Shown: in pieces, positions 63,401 through 64,000 of the stretch
Layout: every line of letters starts with the position of its first letter
Numbering within the stretch: the first letter of the stretch is position 1
Assembly (NCBI GenBank): GCA_028015205.1
Contig: CM051519.1
Span: forward strand, 95,129,539 to 95,193,538
Direction: 5' to 3'
Length of the DNA stretch: 64,000 bases
Origin: Mytilisepta virgata
Taxonomy: Eukaryota; Mollusca; Bivalvia; Mytilida; Mytilidae
Program-made: the position numbers and the translations under genes
Notes under the pieces: generated by a model
Database searches by the model: none
What the model was told of the DNA's origin: nothing
The model's input: only the letters and a program-made list of their open reading frames with translations

Positions 63401-63466
63401 TTGTATGGCATAAATATGATGTCAGCATCAGACTTCAGCTCTCGAGCAAGATAGTATGGACAAACT
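13946..63466 (-). CDS. RTEL1: RTEL1 DEAH/Fe-S helicase gene, partial, at least 20 exons
   Basis: The spliced minus-strand reading frame matches regulator of telomere elongation helicase 1 along its length. RTEL1 is a nuclear 5'-3' superfamily 2 helicase of the XPD/FANCJ group; it unwinds T-loops, D-loops and G-quadruplexes during replication and recombination. In order I see the fourth Fe-S cysteine (VCPYY), DEAH, an Arch-like region containing [14 protein letters not shown] (motif III), [10 protein letters not shown] (motif IV), [11 protein letters not shown] (motif V), and [14 protein letters not shown] (motif VI). The 20 exons listed below are all bounded by AG and GT, and every junction phase agrees. 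They total 1,927 nt, about 642 residues. Exons encoding the N-terminus, including Walker A and the first three cysteines, lie beyond 64,000. The 3' end is uncertain: candidate exons lie at 11,109-11,135 and 8,802-9,056. Introns range from about 0.6 kb to over 7 kb and are full of repeats. FANCJ, XPD and DDX11 fit less well, because [20 protein letters not shown] and [15 protein letters not shown] are RTEL1-type. Confidence 0.95.
14250..14880 (+). repeat. Dispersed repeat with an 86-bp perfect-looking tandem duplication
   Basis: GTGCAAAATTTCAGAAGTGC through GTAGGTACCTTATTCTGTGA occurs twice in succession (about 14,472-14,557 and 14,558-14,643). The block ends in GACAGATGAACAGACAGATGGAC, like the GAC-rich tails of the other families. 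It lies in the intron between exons 14,064 and 14,972. Confidence 0.7.
14972..15128 (-). CDS. RTEL1: RTEL1 exon: C-terminal linker
   Basis: The 157-nt exon begins [20 protein letters not shown] and ends TSLKPLA plus one base. It enters in phase 0 after TTAATTACAG, which joins TAEQK to MPASKP as RTEL1 has 'AERTMPAPAPR' there. The internal ATG is not a start. The lysine- and serine-rich composition suits the disordered linker after the helicase core. The 63-bp repeat array in the intron upstream is not needed for a continuous frame. Confidence 0.88.
15299..16662. repeat. 63-bp tandem array (about 18 copies) and adjoining open stretch
   Basis: The unit contains AAGTCCCTGAGGGTATAACC, AATTCAGTTGCTAGTATTTT and GATACTGCAGCTGGTGGACT. 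It repeats every 63 bp from about 15,520 to 16,655. Because 63 is a multiple of three, both strands stay open (319 codons plus; 264 codons minus). On the minus strand the frame would be a 21-residue repeat with ELVIPSGTW and [11 protein letters not shown]. It sits in the RTEL1 intron between 15,129 and 17,307, and the flanking exons join in phase without it. I read it as an intronic minisatellite. Confidence 0.85.
17308..17431 (-). CDS. RTEL1: RTEL1 exon after motif VI
   Basis: The exon reads [20 protein letters not shown] then [25 protein letters not shown]1 has 'RFA....QLP-WVRPHV...NFG-....-FF' at this point, ending the helicase core. The incoming split codon gives R. The acceptor is ATTGTAG and the donor GTAAAC. 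Confidence 0.95.
17432..18221 (-). other. RTEL1 intron, 0.8 kb
   Basis: AT-rich; CATGGATTTCACTTGTCCAT and GAGAAGTTTTTAAAATTTTT resemble fragments of family A monomers. No exon is visible. Confidence 0.6.
18222..18337 (-). CDS. RTEL1: RTEL1 exon: motif VI (QAIGRVIRH)
   Basis: This exon reads [31 protein letters not shown], then AILLCDT plus a split codon. QAIGRVIRH contains the arginine finger motif VI. Two AGs are possible at the 5' end; only the upstream one (TATATAG before AGTTTATC) keeps phase with the previous exon, and it supplies the conserved LSG before the WY. The donor is GTAATT. Confidence 0.97.
18338..20082 (-). other. RTEL1 intron section without features
   Basis: Unique-looking AT-rich sequence. 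Minus-strand frames at 19,103-19,318 and 19,829-20,020 lack splice context or similarity. TTTCTAGTAATGT recurs at 19,397 and 19,480 in a short diverged duplication. Confidence 0.5.
20083..23691. repeat. 97-bp satellite array, about 37 copies, with higher-order repeats
   Basis: The unit contains TTTGGTTTATTTAGTCAATT, ATAATGGTTGTAAAATAATC, TTTTCTATCAAAACTACCTT and AACATAGCGGAATACATTTT. Copies begin every 97 bp. Marker variants show longer periods: TAGTGGAATACG at 21,428 and 22,599, ACAATGTACC at 22,026 and 23,197, and TTTATCTAG near 22,236 and 23,407 are each 1,171 bp apart (12 units plus a 7-bp insertion). TAGTGGAATACG and AATAGATTTT also recur at 485 bp (5 units). The array fills most of an RTEL1 intron and stops about 12 bp before the exon. 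Confidence 0.95.
23704..23844 (-). CDS. RTEL1: RTEL1 exon: motif V
   Basis: The exon encodes 47 residues beginning [20 protein letters not shown], with [15 protein letters not shown] further on. EGLDFAD-NGR is helicase motif V. Phase is 0/0, with acceptor TTTTGCAG and donor GTAGGA. The donor at 23,703 lies about 12 bp from the end of the 97-bp satellite array. Confidence 0.97.
23845..25879 (+). repeat. RTEL1 intron with family A monomers and 3' hairpin (24,240-25,390)
   Basis: Monomers of about 150-170 bp carry AAAGGGGACTATCCAAGTAT, CATTCCATCAAAGTTTGGAC and CCCAGTAGTTTCAGAG in several versions. The 3' end reads AGCACCTTTGGGCCAGGTGA then GCTAAAA at 25,362-25,389. The 5' head is not clear. I see nothing notable in 25,390-25,879. 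Confidence 0.75.
25880..25957 (-). CDS. RTEL1: RTEL1 exon: upstream of motif V
   Basis: The 78-nt phase 0/0 exon reads [20 protein letters not shown] then AVCRGK. 'GA-F-AVCRGK' leads directly into SEGLDF in RTEL1. The acceptor is CTTTTTAG; the donor is GTTGGT, a less common but legal GT. Confidence 0.94.
26350..26794 (+). repeat. Family A element, short copy
   Basis: It starts AACTAGAGCCTGGAGTCAGC then CTGAATCACTCACC and ends AAGCTCACATGGCCCCTTGG then GGAAGGTGGGCTAAAAATG. The 3' end folds as AGCTCAC...GTGGGCT. Interior phrases such as TTTCAGAGAAACTGATTTCC match other family A copies. Confidence 0.75.
26825..27240. repeat. 35-bp tandem array, about 12 copies
   Basis: CTTTGCCTATATAAACAATT then TAATCTAACCTCCCT repeats every 35 bp. 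It contains a TATATAAA in each copy, which looks like a TATA box but is intronic here. It lies in the RTEL1 intron between 25,957 and 27,596. Confidence 0.9.
27425..27595 (-). repeat. 21-bp tandem array made of a splice-donor sequence, about 8 copies
   Basis: On the minus strand the unit is GTAAGTTTACAGTGTTATGGT, with GTAAGG variants. The first unit begins exactly at the donor of the exon 27,596-27,673, and about seven more donor-like copies follow inside the intron. Units also contain TTTACAG, which is acceptor-like. Period is 21 bp (27,433, 27,454, 27,475 on the plus strand). Confidence 0.9.
27596..27673 (-). CDS. RTEL1: RTEL1 exon, its donor embedded in a 21-bp tandem array
   Basis: This 78-nt, phase 0/0 exon encodes [20 protein letters not shown] then KIDFQD. 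KP-FVEPR is typical of RTEL1. The acceptor is TTTTTTTAG. The donor GTAAGT is itself the first copy of a 21-bp repeat running down to about 27,425, so GTAAG-type donors recur just inside the intron (see findings). Confidence 0.95.
27674..28210 (-). other. RTEL1 intron section with solo MITE end
   Basis: TTTTTTATCCTACAATGAAC then TTTTGATCTCGTCCCTA at 28,108-28,143 is one terminal inverted repeat of the MITE at 4,138-4,467. The other end is missing. Otherwise nothing is seen. Confidence 0.65.
28205..28955 (+). repeat. Family A element start followed by a 49-bp tandem array
   Basis: AAACTAGAGGCTCACAGGGC and GTATTGCTCACCTGGCATG form a family A head. CCAATCAGAAACAAGAATTGCCCATGGCAGCC-type text then occurs twice (28,350 and 28,495). 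From 28,655 a 49-bp unit (GTTTTAGTCGTTCTTTGCCC, TTTGAACAGCTCACA) repeats about six times. No 3' hairpin is visible. The segment lies in the RTEL1 intron between 27,673 and 29,184. Confidence 0.75.
29184..29269 (-). CDS. RTEL1: RTEL1 exon: motif IV (FFPSY)
   Basis: The exon reads [20 protein letters not shown] and ends [24 protein letters not shown] is almost fixed in RTEL1 and includes helicase motif IV. The borders are AATTTCCAG and GTATGT, and the exon ends in phase 0. Confidence 0.96.
29270..30170 (+). repeat. RTEL1 intron with family A 3' end (29,480-29,709)
   Basis: It ends CAAAGCTCACATGGACCTTT then AATCAAGGTCAGCTAAAAATG at about 29,671-29,709. A tandem pair near 29,885 and 29,940 (GGGGCCTAAGTAG-ACCTTA) follows. 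The 106-aa plus frame at 29,817-30,137 overlaps that pair and has no other support. Confidence 0.6.
30171..30735. mobile_element. Inverted-repeat DNA element, 565 bp
   Basis: TAAGGCCATCTTAACTTCAT then TATCTGGTTCTCA on the left is matched on the right by the complement of TGAGAACCAGAGAATTAATT then TTAGATGGCCTTA. The ends agree over about 30 bp with a few mismatches. No transposase is visible. Confidence 0.75.
30736..32940 (-). other. RTEL1 intron section without recognised elements
   Basis: AT-rich with a short block at 31,364-31,425 resembling the 11,676 element (GAGATCTCAACCATTTCATA). The area 31,540-32,500 has slightly more CpG, but no exon with splice sites was found. Confidence 0.5.
32941..33067. 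mobile_element. Palindromic MITE, 127 bp
   Basis: GGGCCCAGTTGTTCAACTTA at the left end is answered by TGAGCTGAACAACTGGCCC at the right. Four TTTAACC/GGTTAAA blocks inside make almost the whole element one imperfect hairpin. It lies 85 bp from the exon at 33,152. Confidence 0.8.
33152..33192 (-). CDS. RTEL1: RTEL1 small exon (41 nt)
   Basis: This short exon encodes [13 protein letters not shown] between ATTTCAG and GTATGT. It completes an arginine codon from the upstream exon and leaves a G for the downstream valine. The counterpart in RTEL1 is the 'R....LSSLG-ALGNIAR' helix. Confidence 0.88.
33350..34190 (+). repeat. Family A element, 0.84 kb
   Basis: The head reads AAGGAGTCTAAACTGCTCAC then CTGG. 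Monomers with GGGGACCATCCAAGAATCAT and TCTGGTCTCAACTGGCCCAG follow. It ends GAAGGTAGGTAAAAAG without a clear hairpin. It lies in the intron between exons 33,192 and 34,369. Confidence 0.7.
34369..34482 (-). CDS. RTEL1: RTEL1 exon: start of helicase domain 2
   Basis: The exon reads [20 protein letters not shown] and continues [21 protein letters not shown]1 orthologs share '[20 protein letters not shown]...GPDG--L', so the match is strong. The acceptor is TTCTTATAG and the donor GTATAT. Confidence 0.96.
34603..35540 (+). repeat. Family B element, about 0.95 kb, near complete
   Basis: The head AACAAGAGTGGACACACTAA then ATGTCTCGTCTGAG is followed by monomers (ACCAAATATGATGAGTCTAG, GAAAATGTGACACAAGTCAC). 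The tail contains TTTATGAAGTAAATGAACTATG and GTGCAAAGTTATTAAGG, then GCCGGCGGAAAGTAATAACT and ATCTCGCCTTTCGCGAC. The final inverted arm seen at 59,634-59,670 is lost here. It ends within about 50 bp of the RTEL1 exon at 35,555. Confidence 0.8.
35555..35687 (-). CDS. RTEL1: RTEL1 exon: motif III (SGTLSP)
   Basis: This exon reads [20 protein letters not shown] and continues through [28 protein letters not shown] and LTSGTLSP are hallmarks of RTEL1 and related helicases; TSGTL is motif III, coupling ATP hydrolysis to DNA movement. The acceptor is TTTTCCAG and the donor GTAAGA. Both split codons fit the flanking exons. Confidence 0.96.
35688..36680 (-). other. RTEL1 intron section with short tandem duplication
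   Basis: A family A-like end (GGCATTTTGGGCAAGGTGAG then CTAAAA) is at 35,840-35,868. AATGTTTCATTAAATTATAATCAG-type text occurs twice (about 36,375 and 36,411), and AATAGGAGGTGCACAATTG occurs near 36,165 and 36,333. No exon is visible. Confidence 0.6.
36690..37235 (+). repeat. 69-bp tandem array, about 8 copies
   Basis: CCTCTCATTGGTAAAATATC, AATGAGGCTGACACAGATCA and ATCATGATTATTGTATGTTA repeat every 69 bp with small indels in the middle copies. Because 69 is divisible by three, long plus-strand frames appear (a 23-residue repeat with [17 protein letters not shown]). It is antisense to RTEL1, in an intron, and I regard it as non-coding. Confidence 0.9.
37399..37477 (-). CDS. RTEL1: RTEL1 exon: end of Arch region
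   Basis: This exon begins [18 protein letters not shown] and ends SSSDKM plus one base. The donor used is GTATGATT. A second GT lies a few bases downstream, but only the first keeps the frame into [12 protein letters not shown] of the next exon. The basic, serine-rich stretch corresponds to the variable loop of RTEL1 before the conserved '[10 protein letters not shown]'. Confidence 0.88.
37765..37973. mobile_element. MITE, 209 bp, with duplicated left end
   Basis: CAGGCCCTGTTACCATAAAA at the left and its inverted counterpart TTTATGGCACCCAGGCCTG at the right define it. CACCATAAAAGTTGAGAATA recurs at 37,830 after a first copy at 37,776, so the left end is present twice in tandem. Many GAGAATATTCTTA blocks give internal pairing. 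Confidence 0.75.
38590..38664 (-). CDS. RTEL1: RTEL1 exon: Arch region
   Basis: This 75-nt, phase 0/0 exon encodes 25 residues beginning [13 protein letters not shown] and ending LAKSYK. It aligns with the RTEL1 'IVFS...LQSYKVHI' segment: SYK ends this exon and VHI starts the next. The borders are ATTTCAG and GTAATT. Confidence 0.92.
38985..39695 (+). repeat. Family A element with internal SINE remnant
   Basis: The head is GAGCATTCAGTATTGCTCAC then CTGG. Monomers with TTTGGCAGCCA and AACTGGC follow, and the end reads TTCACTTGGTCTTTTGACCC then AAATGAGCTAAAA. An inserted block at 39,480-39,560 (AAGTTGGGGTTTTACGCTGT) reads on the minus strand as a SINE tail (ACAGCGTAAAACCCCAACTT). Confidence 0.7.
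39817..39875 (-). CDS. RTEL1: RTEL1 exon: Arch region
   Basis: The 59-nt exon encodes [19 protein letters not shown] after the junction codon. It matches the RTEL1 'F-NTAGLQKLADI' segment. The acceptor is TTTTTTAG and the donor GTATGA. The exon ends in phase 0. Confidence 0.9.
39876..41142 (-). other. RTEL1 intron section
   Basis: Mostly unique-looking. A 51-bp tandem duplication (GTTGAAATGGTGTGGACATT then TGATGTGATTCTTG) is at about 40,864-40,965, inside a family A-like monomer region (40,730-41,040). The 104-aa plus frame at 40,000-40,314 lacks splice context. Confidence 0.6.
41880..43032 (-). mobile_element. Composite insertion with a degenerate reverse-transcriptase fragment (Penelope/non-LTR type)
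   Basis: On the minus strand, about 43,005-42,340, a broken frame encodes reverse-transcriptase motifs: VGIPMGTNC, then in another frame [12 protein letters not shown] (the catalytic YIDD) and ELEIKDTT, then [17 protein letters not shown]. There is at least one frameshift between the GTNC and YIDD motifs, and a (TA)n run lies inside the frame, so it is not functional. The fragment resembles retroelement RTs that are abundant in mussel genomes; I cannot fix the clade. The other end (41,890-42,150) matches 57,370-57,550, so the insertion is composite. CTAAG and CTAAAG flank it, while copy 2 has one CTAAAG. Confidence 0.8.
42410..42486. repeat. (TA)n microsatellite, about 77 bp, within the RT fragment
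   Basis: Pure alternating T and A. On the minus strand it separates an ACDIYIY reading from DFLDRARLL of the reverse-transcriptase frame. The IYIY reading frames on both strands are artefacts. Confidence 0.95.
44453..45459 (-). other. RTEL1 intron section with family A 3' end near 44,820-44,870
   Basis: GATGGACAGACGACAGACGT then CAAGTGATGAAAAAAGCTCACATGGCC is a family A tail without the final hairpin arm. A slightly CpG-richer block at 44,660-44,730 shows no exon. Confidence 0.55.
45460..45560 (-). CDS. RTEL1: RTEL1 exon: Arch region
   Basis: The 101-nt exon begins [20 protein letters not shown] and ends INYVSQD plus a split codon. It corresponds to the 'YIFELF...ITF-TK...LD-IIQ' part of RTEL1. 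It lies between TTTATTTCAG and GTAAGT. One base completes the incoming codon and one base is left over, which matches both neighbours. Confidence 0.92.
45561..46783 (-). repeat. RTEL1 intron with a 28-bp tandem array, about 13 copies (46,145-46,510)
   Basis: TGTGTGCTACTGATTAAACT then CTATATGG repeats every 28 bp. A pyrimidine-rich tract CCCTCCCCCTCCTTTTCCCC lies at 46,640-46,662. 45,561-46,140 shows nothing notable. Confidence 0.85.
46784..46862 (-). CDS. RTEL1: RTEL1 exon: Arch segment with GVTKPG
   Basis: The exon reads [18 protein letters not shown] then KGVTKPG. It enters with two bases of a split codon and leaves with two. GVTKPG is a conserved RTEL1 tract in the Arch domain. The acceptor is ATATTTTAG and the donor is GTAAGT. 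Confidence 0.92.
47409..47447 (-). CDS. RTEL1: RTEL1 small exon (39 nt)
   Basis: This short exon reads [12 protein letters not shown] between TTCAG-like and GTAGTAAC borders. The split codons at both ends fit its neighbours: G plus AA at the 5' junction and G plus CA at the 3' junction. RTEL1 orthologs have a matching 'EDI-KLK' helix here. It would be easy to miss without the phase check. Confidence 0.85.
47448..48493 (-). other. RTEL1 intron section
   Basis: No exon is seen. 48,343-48,415 (CATAAATTTGGTTAAAATGG, AAAAATGTAGAATCTAGAGC) is similar to 52,252-52,325, on the far side of the pogo-like element. Confidence 0.5.
48494..52247. mobile_element. pogo/Tigger-like DNA transposon remnant, 3.75 kb, with nested array
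   Basis: CAGTGGAACCCCCGAAAACC at the left end and the reverse complement of GGTTTACAGAGGTTCCACTG at the right end form the termini, each next to TA. Both ends carry repeated CCTCTGAAAACCGG blocks. A plus-strand stretch, 49,196-49,323, reads [20 protein letters not shown], continues [20 protein letters not shown] and stops; such an acidic end would suit a transposase tail, but no DDE core was found. A 1.86-kb family A element occupies 49,756-51,617. Confidence 0.75.
49756..51617 (+). mobile_element. Family A element, 1.86 kb, with about ten 166-bp monomers and 3' hairpin
   Basis: The head is AACTAGAGGCTCTCAAGAGC then CTGTGTCGCTCACATG. Monomers contain GGCGGCCATCTTGGATGATG, CTACAAAGTAACAACACTTG, GTCAGCACCTCATAAGGAAC and TGTATGCATTTCCCATAGGG, spaced about 166 bp. 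The array ends in GACGACGGACGACGACGGAC-type sequence (51,527-51,567), GCCAAGTGATGAGA, then the hairpin AGCTCACTTGACCC-TTT-GGGTCAGGTGAGCT and AAAAATG. Short frames such as [20 protein letters not shown] recur once per monomer and are fortuitous. Confidence 0.88.
52380..52535. repeat. About 50-bp tandem repeat, 3 copies
   Basis: GGCCCTAATTAAGAACATCT then CTTTCAAGTATGGTTAAATC occurs three times in succession. It lies about 190 bp from the RTEL1 exon at 52,724. Confidence 0.85.
52724..52880 (-). CDS. RTEL1: RTEL1 exon: start of Arch region
   Basis: This exon has 157 nt, starting in phase 0 and ending one base into a codon. It begins [20 protein letters not shown] and ends SSSMP plus G. RTEL1 has a closely similar 'cysteine, E/D, S-rich, FDLT, DLA' stretch right after the DEAH box. 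The acceptor is ATTGTAG and the donor GTATGA. The rest of the exon is charged and helical, as expected for the Arch insertion of helicase domain 1. Confidence 0.93.
52881..54699 (-). other. RTEL1 intron section with family A fragment (53,461-53,830)
   Basis: CCTGTATCACTCACCTGGGT starts a family A-like piece with TGGCAGCCATGTTGGATGGC and TTCAATTATATCTAG; it runs into a local duplication (GTGACAGGGTAGTGATCACTAC, near 53,820 and 53,925). No exon is visible. Confidence 0.6.
54700..55056 (-). mobile_element. tRNA-derived SINE with 13-bp target-site duplication
   Basis: Read on the minus strand the 5' end is GACCGCCTCGGTGGTCTCAT then GGTAGCGTGCC (A-box-like), followed by the exact B box GGTTCGATCCC (54,992-55,002). 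The body ends GGACGTTAAACAATAATTCA then TCCATCCATC. GACACATGTTTAT flanks both sides (54,687-54,699 and 55,057-55,069). It is a SINE rather than a tRNA gene: there is no full cloverleaf and it has a SINE body. Confidence 0.9.
55380..55853 (+). repeat. Family A element, short copy
   Basis: The head is ACTGTATCGCTCACCTGGCA and the interior has CAATCAGAAAGAAGAACTGC then CCATGG twice. It ends GATGGACGGACGATGAACGC, CACGTGATGACAAAAGCTCA and CAGGCGAGGTAAAATT, with the hairpin partly degraded. It lies about 135 bp from the DEAH exon. Confidence 0.75.
55989..56054 (-). CDS. RTEL1: RTEL1 exon: DEAH box (Walker B, motif II)
   Basis: This 66-nt, phase 0/0 exon encodes 22 residues: [16 protein letters not shown] then DEAHNL. 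It follows CTTTCTCTTTCAG and is followed by GTAAAT. DEAH is the metal- and ATP-binding motif II of superfamily 2 helicases, and IVIFDEAHN is nearly invariant in RTEL1. The preceding exon ends in K, giving the junction DPK-SRKAH. Confidence 0.95.
56127..56230 (+). repeat. Family B head fragment
   Basis: AACAAGAGTGGACACACTAA then ATGTATTGCCTGAGTATGTA and CAGAATAAAGATTATCTTAT match the other family B heads. It stops before any monomer. Confidence 0.75.
56303..58180 (+). mobile_element. Family A element (two halves) interrupted by another family A element
   Basis: The outer element begins ACTAGAGCCTCAGAGGGCTG then AGCCTGTATCACTCACCTGG and runs to about 56,577 at TTATATCAGCCAATCAAAA. It resumes at about 57,897 with CAGAACTGCCCATGGCATCC. 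Uninterrupted copies read CCAATCAGAAACAAGAATTG then CCCATGG (28,352), so joining the halves restores the usual text. Confidence 0.8.
56578..57896 (+). mobile_element. Family A element, 1.3 kb, nested, with about 119-bp monomers and 3' hairpin
   Basis: The head is AACAAGAGGCTCCCAAGAGC then CTGAATCGCTCACCTG. Five monomers with ATATATGGTTGCTAGGGACT, TTTTCAATGGCATTGACTCT and GACTTGAACAGGTAAATTGT follow. The tail has AACAACAGACGACGGACGCT, then the hairpin AGCTCACATGGCCC-TTTG-TGCCAGGTGAGCT and AAAA. The monomer differs from the 166-bp one at 49,756-51,617 although the ends are the same. Confidence 0.85.
58183..60847 (+). repeat. Segmental duplication, copy 2 (2.7 kb), including family B monomers and hairpin
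   Basis: Counterpart of 41,143-44,452. It contains family B monomers (58,450-59,470), the family B tail GCCGTCCGAAAGTAATACCT then ATATCTCGCC, and the full 3' hairpin TCTCGCC...GGCGAGA (59,634-59,666). Beyond it comes about 1.15 kb shared with copy 1. It lacks the 1.15-kb RT insertion, so it shows the empty site near 59,323. Confidence 0.85.
61081..61269. mobile_element. MITE, 189 bp
   Basis: TGTGTTTAGGGTAAC at the left end is the exact complement of GTTACCCTAAACACA at the right. The interior has repeated CCTACC blocks. No target duplication is evident. Confidence 0.8.
61815..62755 (+). repeat. Family B heads and monomers, interrupted by a hAT-like MITE
   Basis: CTAAACGTCTCGCCTGAGTA (61,838) and CCAAATGTTTCGTTCGAATA (62,400) are two heads in tandem. 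Monomer text such as AAGTATCTATAG is split by the MITE at 62,045. The array fades after 62,750. Confidence 0.75.
62045..62373. mobile_element. hAT-like MITE, 329 bp, with 8-bp target duplication
   Basis: CAGGCATGGGGCGAATTACA at the left pairs with GCATTACCCCATGCCTG at the right. ATCTATAG lies on both sides (62,037-62,044 and 62,374-62,381). An 8-bp duplication and a CAGG-ATGGG-type end are typical of hAT elements. The interior is rich in AATGCATTACATTACAATTA blocks. No transposase is present. Confidence 0.88.
63382..63466 (-). CDS. RTEL1: RTEL1 exon: fourth Fe-S cysteine and helicase motif region
   Basis: This exon reads [20 protein letters not shown] then YNYLLDPK. It begins one base into a codon after TTTTACAG and ends AAA before GTAAGT. 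In the XPD family the cysteine of CPYY is the last ligand of the 4Fe-4S cluster. The [13 protein letters not shown] stretch precedes the DEAH box in RTEL1. It is the most 5' exon in the window; the preceding exon must end in phase 2 (one base completes its codon). A decayed partial copy lies 60 bp upstream at 63,481-63,525. Confidence 0.93.
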
Positions 63467-63480
63467 CTGTAAAATAAAAT

Positions 63481-63525
63481 TTCTGTATCAGAATTCACCT
63501 CTCGAGCAAGATAGTACGTACAAAC
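63481..63525 (-). pseudogene. Decayed tandem copy of the first half of the adjacent RTEL1 exon
   Basis: Aligned at a fixed 60-bp offset, 63,481-63,525 repeats 63,421-63,465. CTCGAGCAAG is identical and most neighbouring bases agree. In the exon's frame it would read VCTYYLARE and then diverge. The splice acceptor AG of the true exon is not conserved here, so this copy is probably not spliced. It is best seen as a 60-bp tandem duplication of the exon's 5' half that has since decayed. Confidence 0.7.
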
Positions 63526-64000
63526 ATAAAGGCCACTGAACAGCATCTGAAATTAAAACACCCTTTTGTTCACAGGACAATGTTTAGAATAGAATTGGTG
63601 ATGAGTGTATTTTACCTACAGCTGTGCAACATGTTGATGTTCAAAACTTTTATTTTATAATTTAAAATGACCTGATTACACCAACATATTAAACAGCTGT
63701 AGATAAAATTCTATCACCTACAATAATTGATTCCTACTTCAATCATGTCTGAACAACAGACAGCATTTTAATTTTGCACAATAAAATCTTGACAATAAAA
63801 AGTATTCCACACAGTTTCTAGTATATATAAAACCAAAAACCACGTCTTTAATTCCAATGCAACCTATAAATGAATATCCAAAATTTTATGCAACCTTTCA
63901 ATAACTTCTTATTAAACTTCAGGTGAGATCTTCCAGTTTATCCTTTTGGACAGTTATTCAACCTTTAAAATTAAGTCTTATGGCTCAAGTAACTAAAGGC
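63526..64000 (-). other. RTEL1 intron, right edge of window
   Basis: AT-rich sequence with no exon visible. Any upstream RTEL1 exon lies beyond the window. Confidence 0.6.

Overview
This is an AT-rich, intron-rich, repeat-laden eukaryotic window. The most likely source is a bivalve mollusc, probably a mussel (Mytilidae). Three things point there: widely spaced short GT-AG exons, many dispersed elements built from 120-190 bp tandem monomers (the 'pearl'/Helitron-linked type known in bivalves), and short repeats I recognise from mussel DNA (for example around 13,680-13,845). The host assignment is an inference. There is no sign of bacterial gene organisation.

One real gene dominates. The minus strand from 63,466 down to at least 13,946 encodes RTEL1, the DEAH/iron-sulfur helicase that controls telomere length and recombination. 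I placed 20 consecutive exons, all with GT-AG borders and all joining in phase, about 1.93 kb of coding sequence over 49.5 kb. They run from the last iron-sulfur cysteine through the DEAH box, the Arch region, and helicase motifs III, IV, V and VI into the C-terminal linker. The 5' exons, with the Walker A motif and the other cysteines, lie beyond the right edge. A 27-nt microexon (11,109-11,135) and an 84-codon terminal exon (8,802-9,056) on the same strand and in compatible phase may finish the gene. A second gene may start on the minus strand near 4,946.

The rest is mostly mobile and satellite DNA inside the RTEL1 introns. It includes a 3.6 kb array of a 97-bp unit with higher-order structure that stops about 12 bp from an exon. 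There are also 63-, 35-, 49-, 69-, 28-, 21- and 166-bp arrays. At least four families share one plan: a 5' subterminal motif, internal 120-190 bp monomers, a GAC-rich stretch and a 3' hairpin. They look like non-autonomous Helitron/pearl-type elements. Inverted-repeat elements include two pogo/Tigger-like elements with TA target duplications, a hAT-like MITE with an 8-bp duplication and several other MITEs. A tRNA-derived SINE has a 13-bp duplication. A decayed reverse-transcriptase fragment has a TA microsatellite inside its frame. A 2.7-3.3 kb segment occurs twice (41.1-44.5 kb and 58.2-60.8 kb).

Region by region: 1-1.7 kb, two monomer arrays; 1.7-4.9 kb, little besides one MITE; 4.9-5 kb, possible first exon of a neighbouring gene; 6-8.4 kb, dispersed repeats; 8.8-14.1 kb, 3' end of RTEL1 with nested MITEs; 15-24 kb, satellite-rich introns; 24-48 kb, exons among repeats; 48.5-52.2 kb, pogo-like element with a nested array; 52.7-63.5 kb, upstream exons separated by nested elements.
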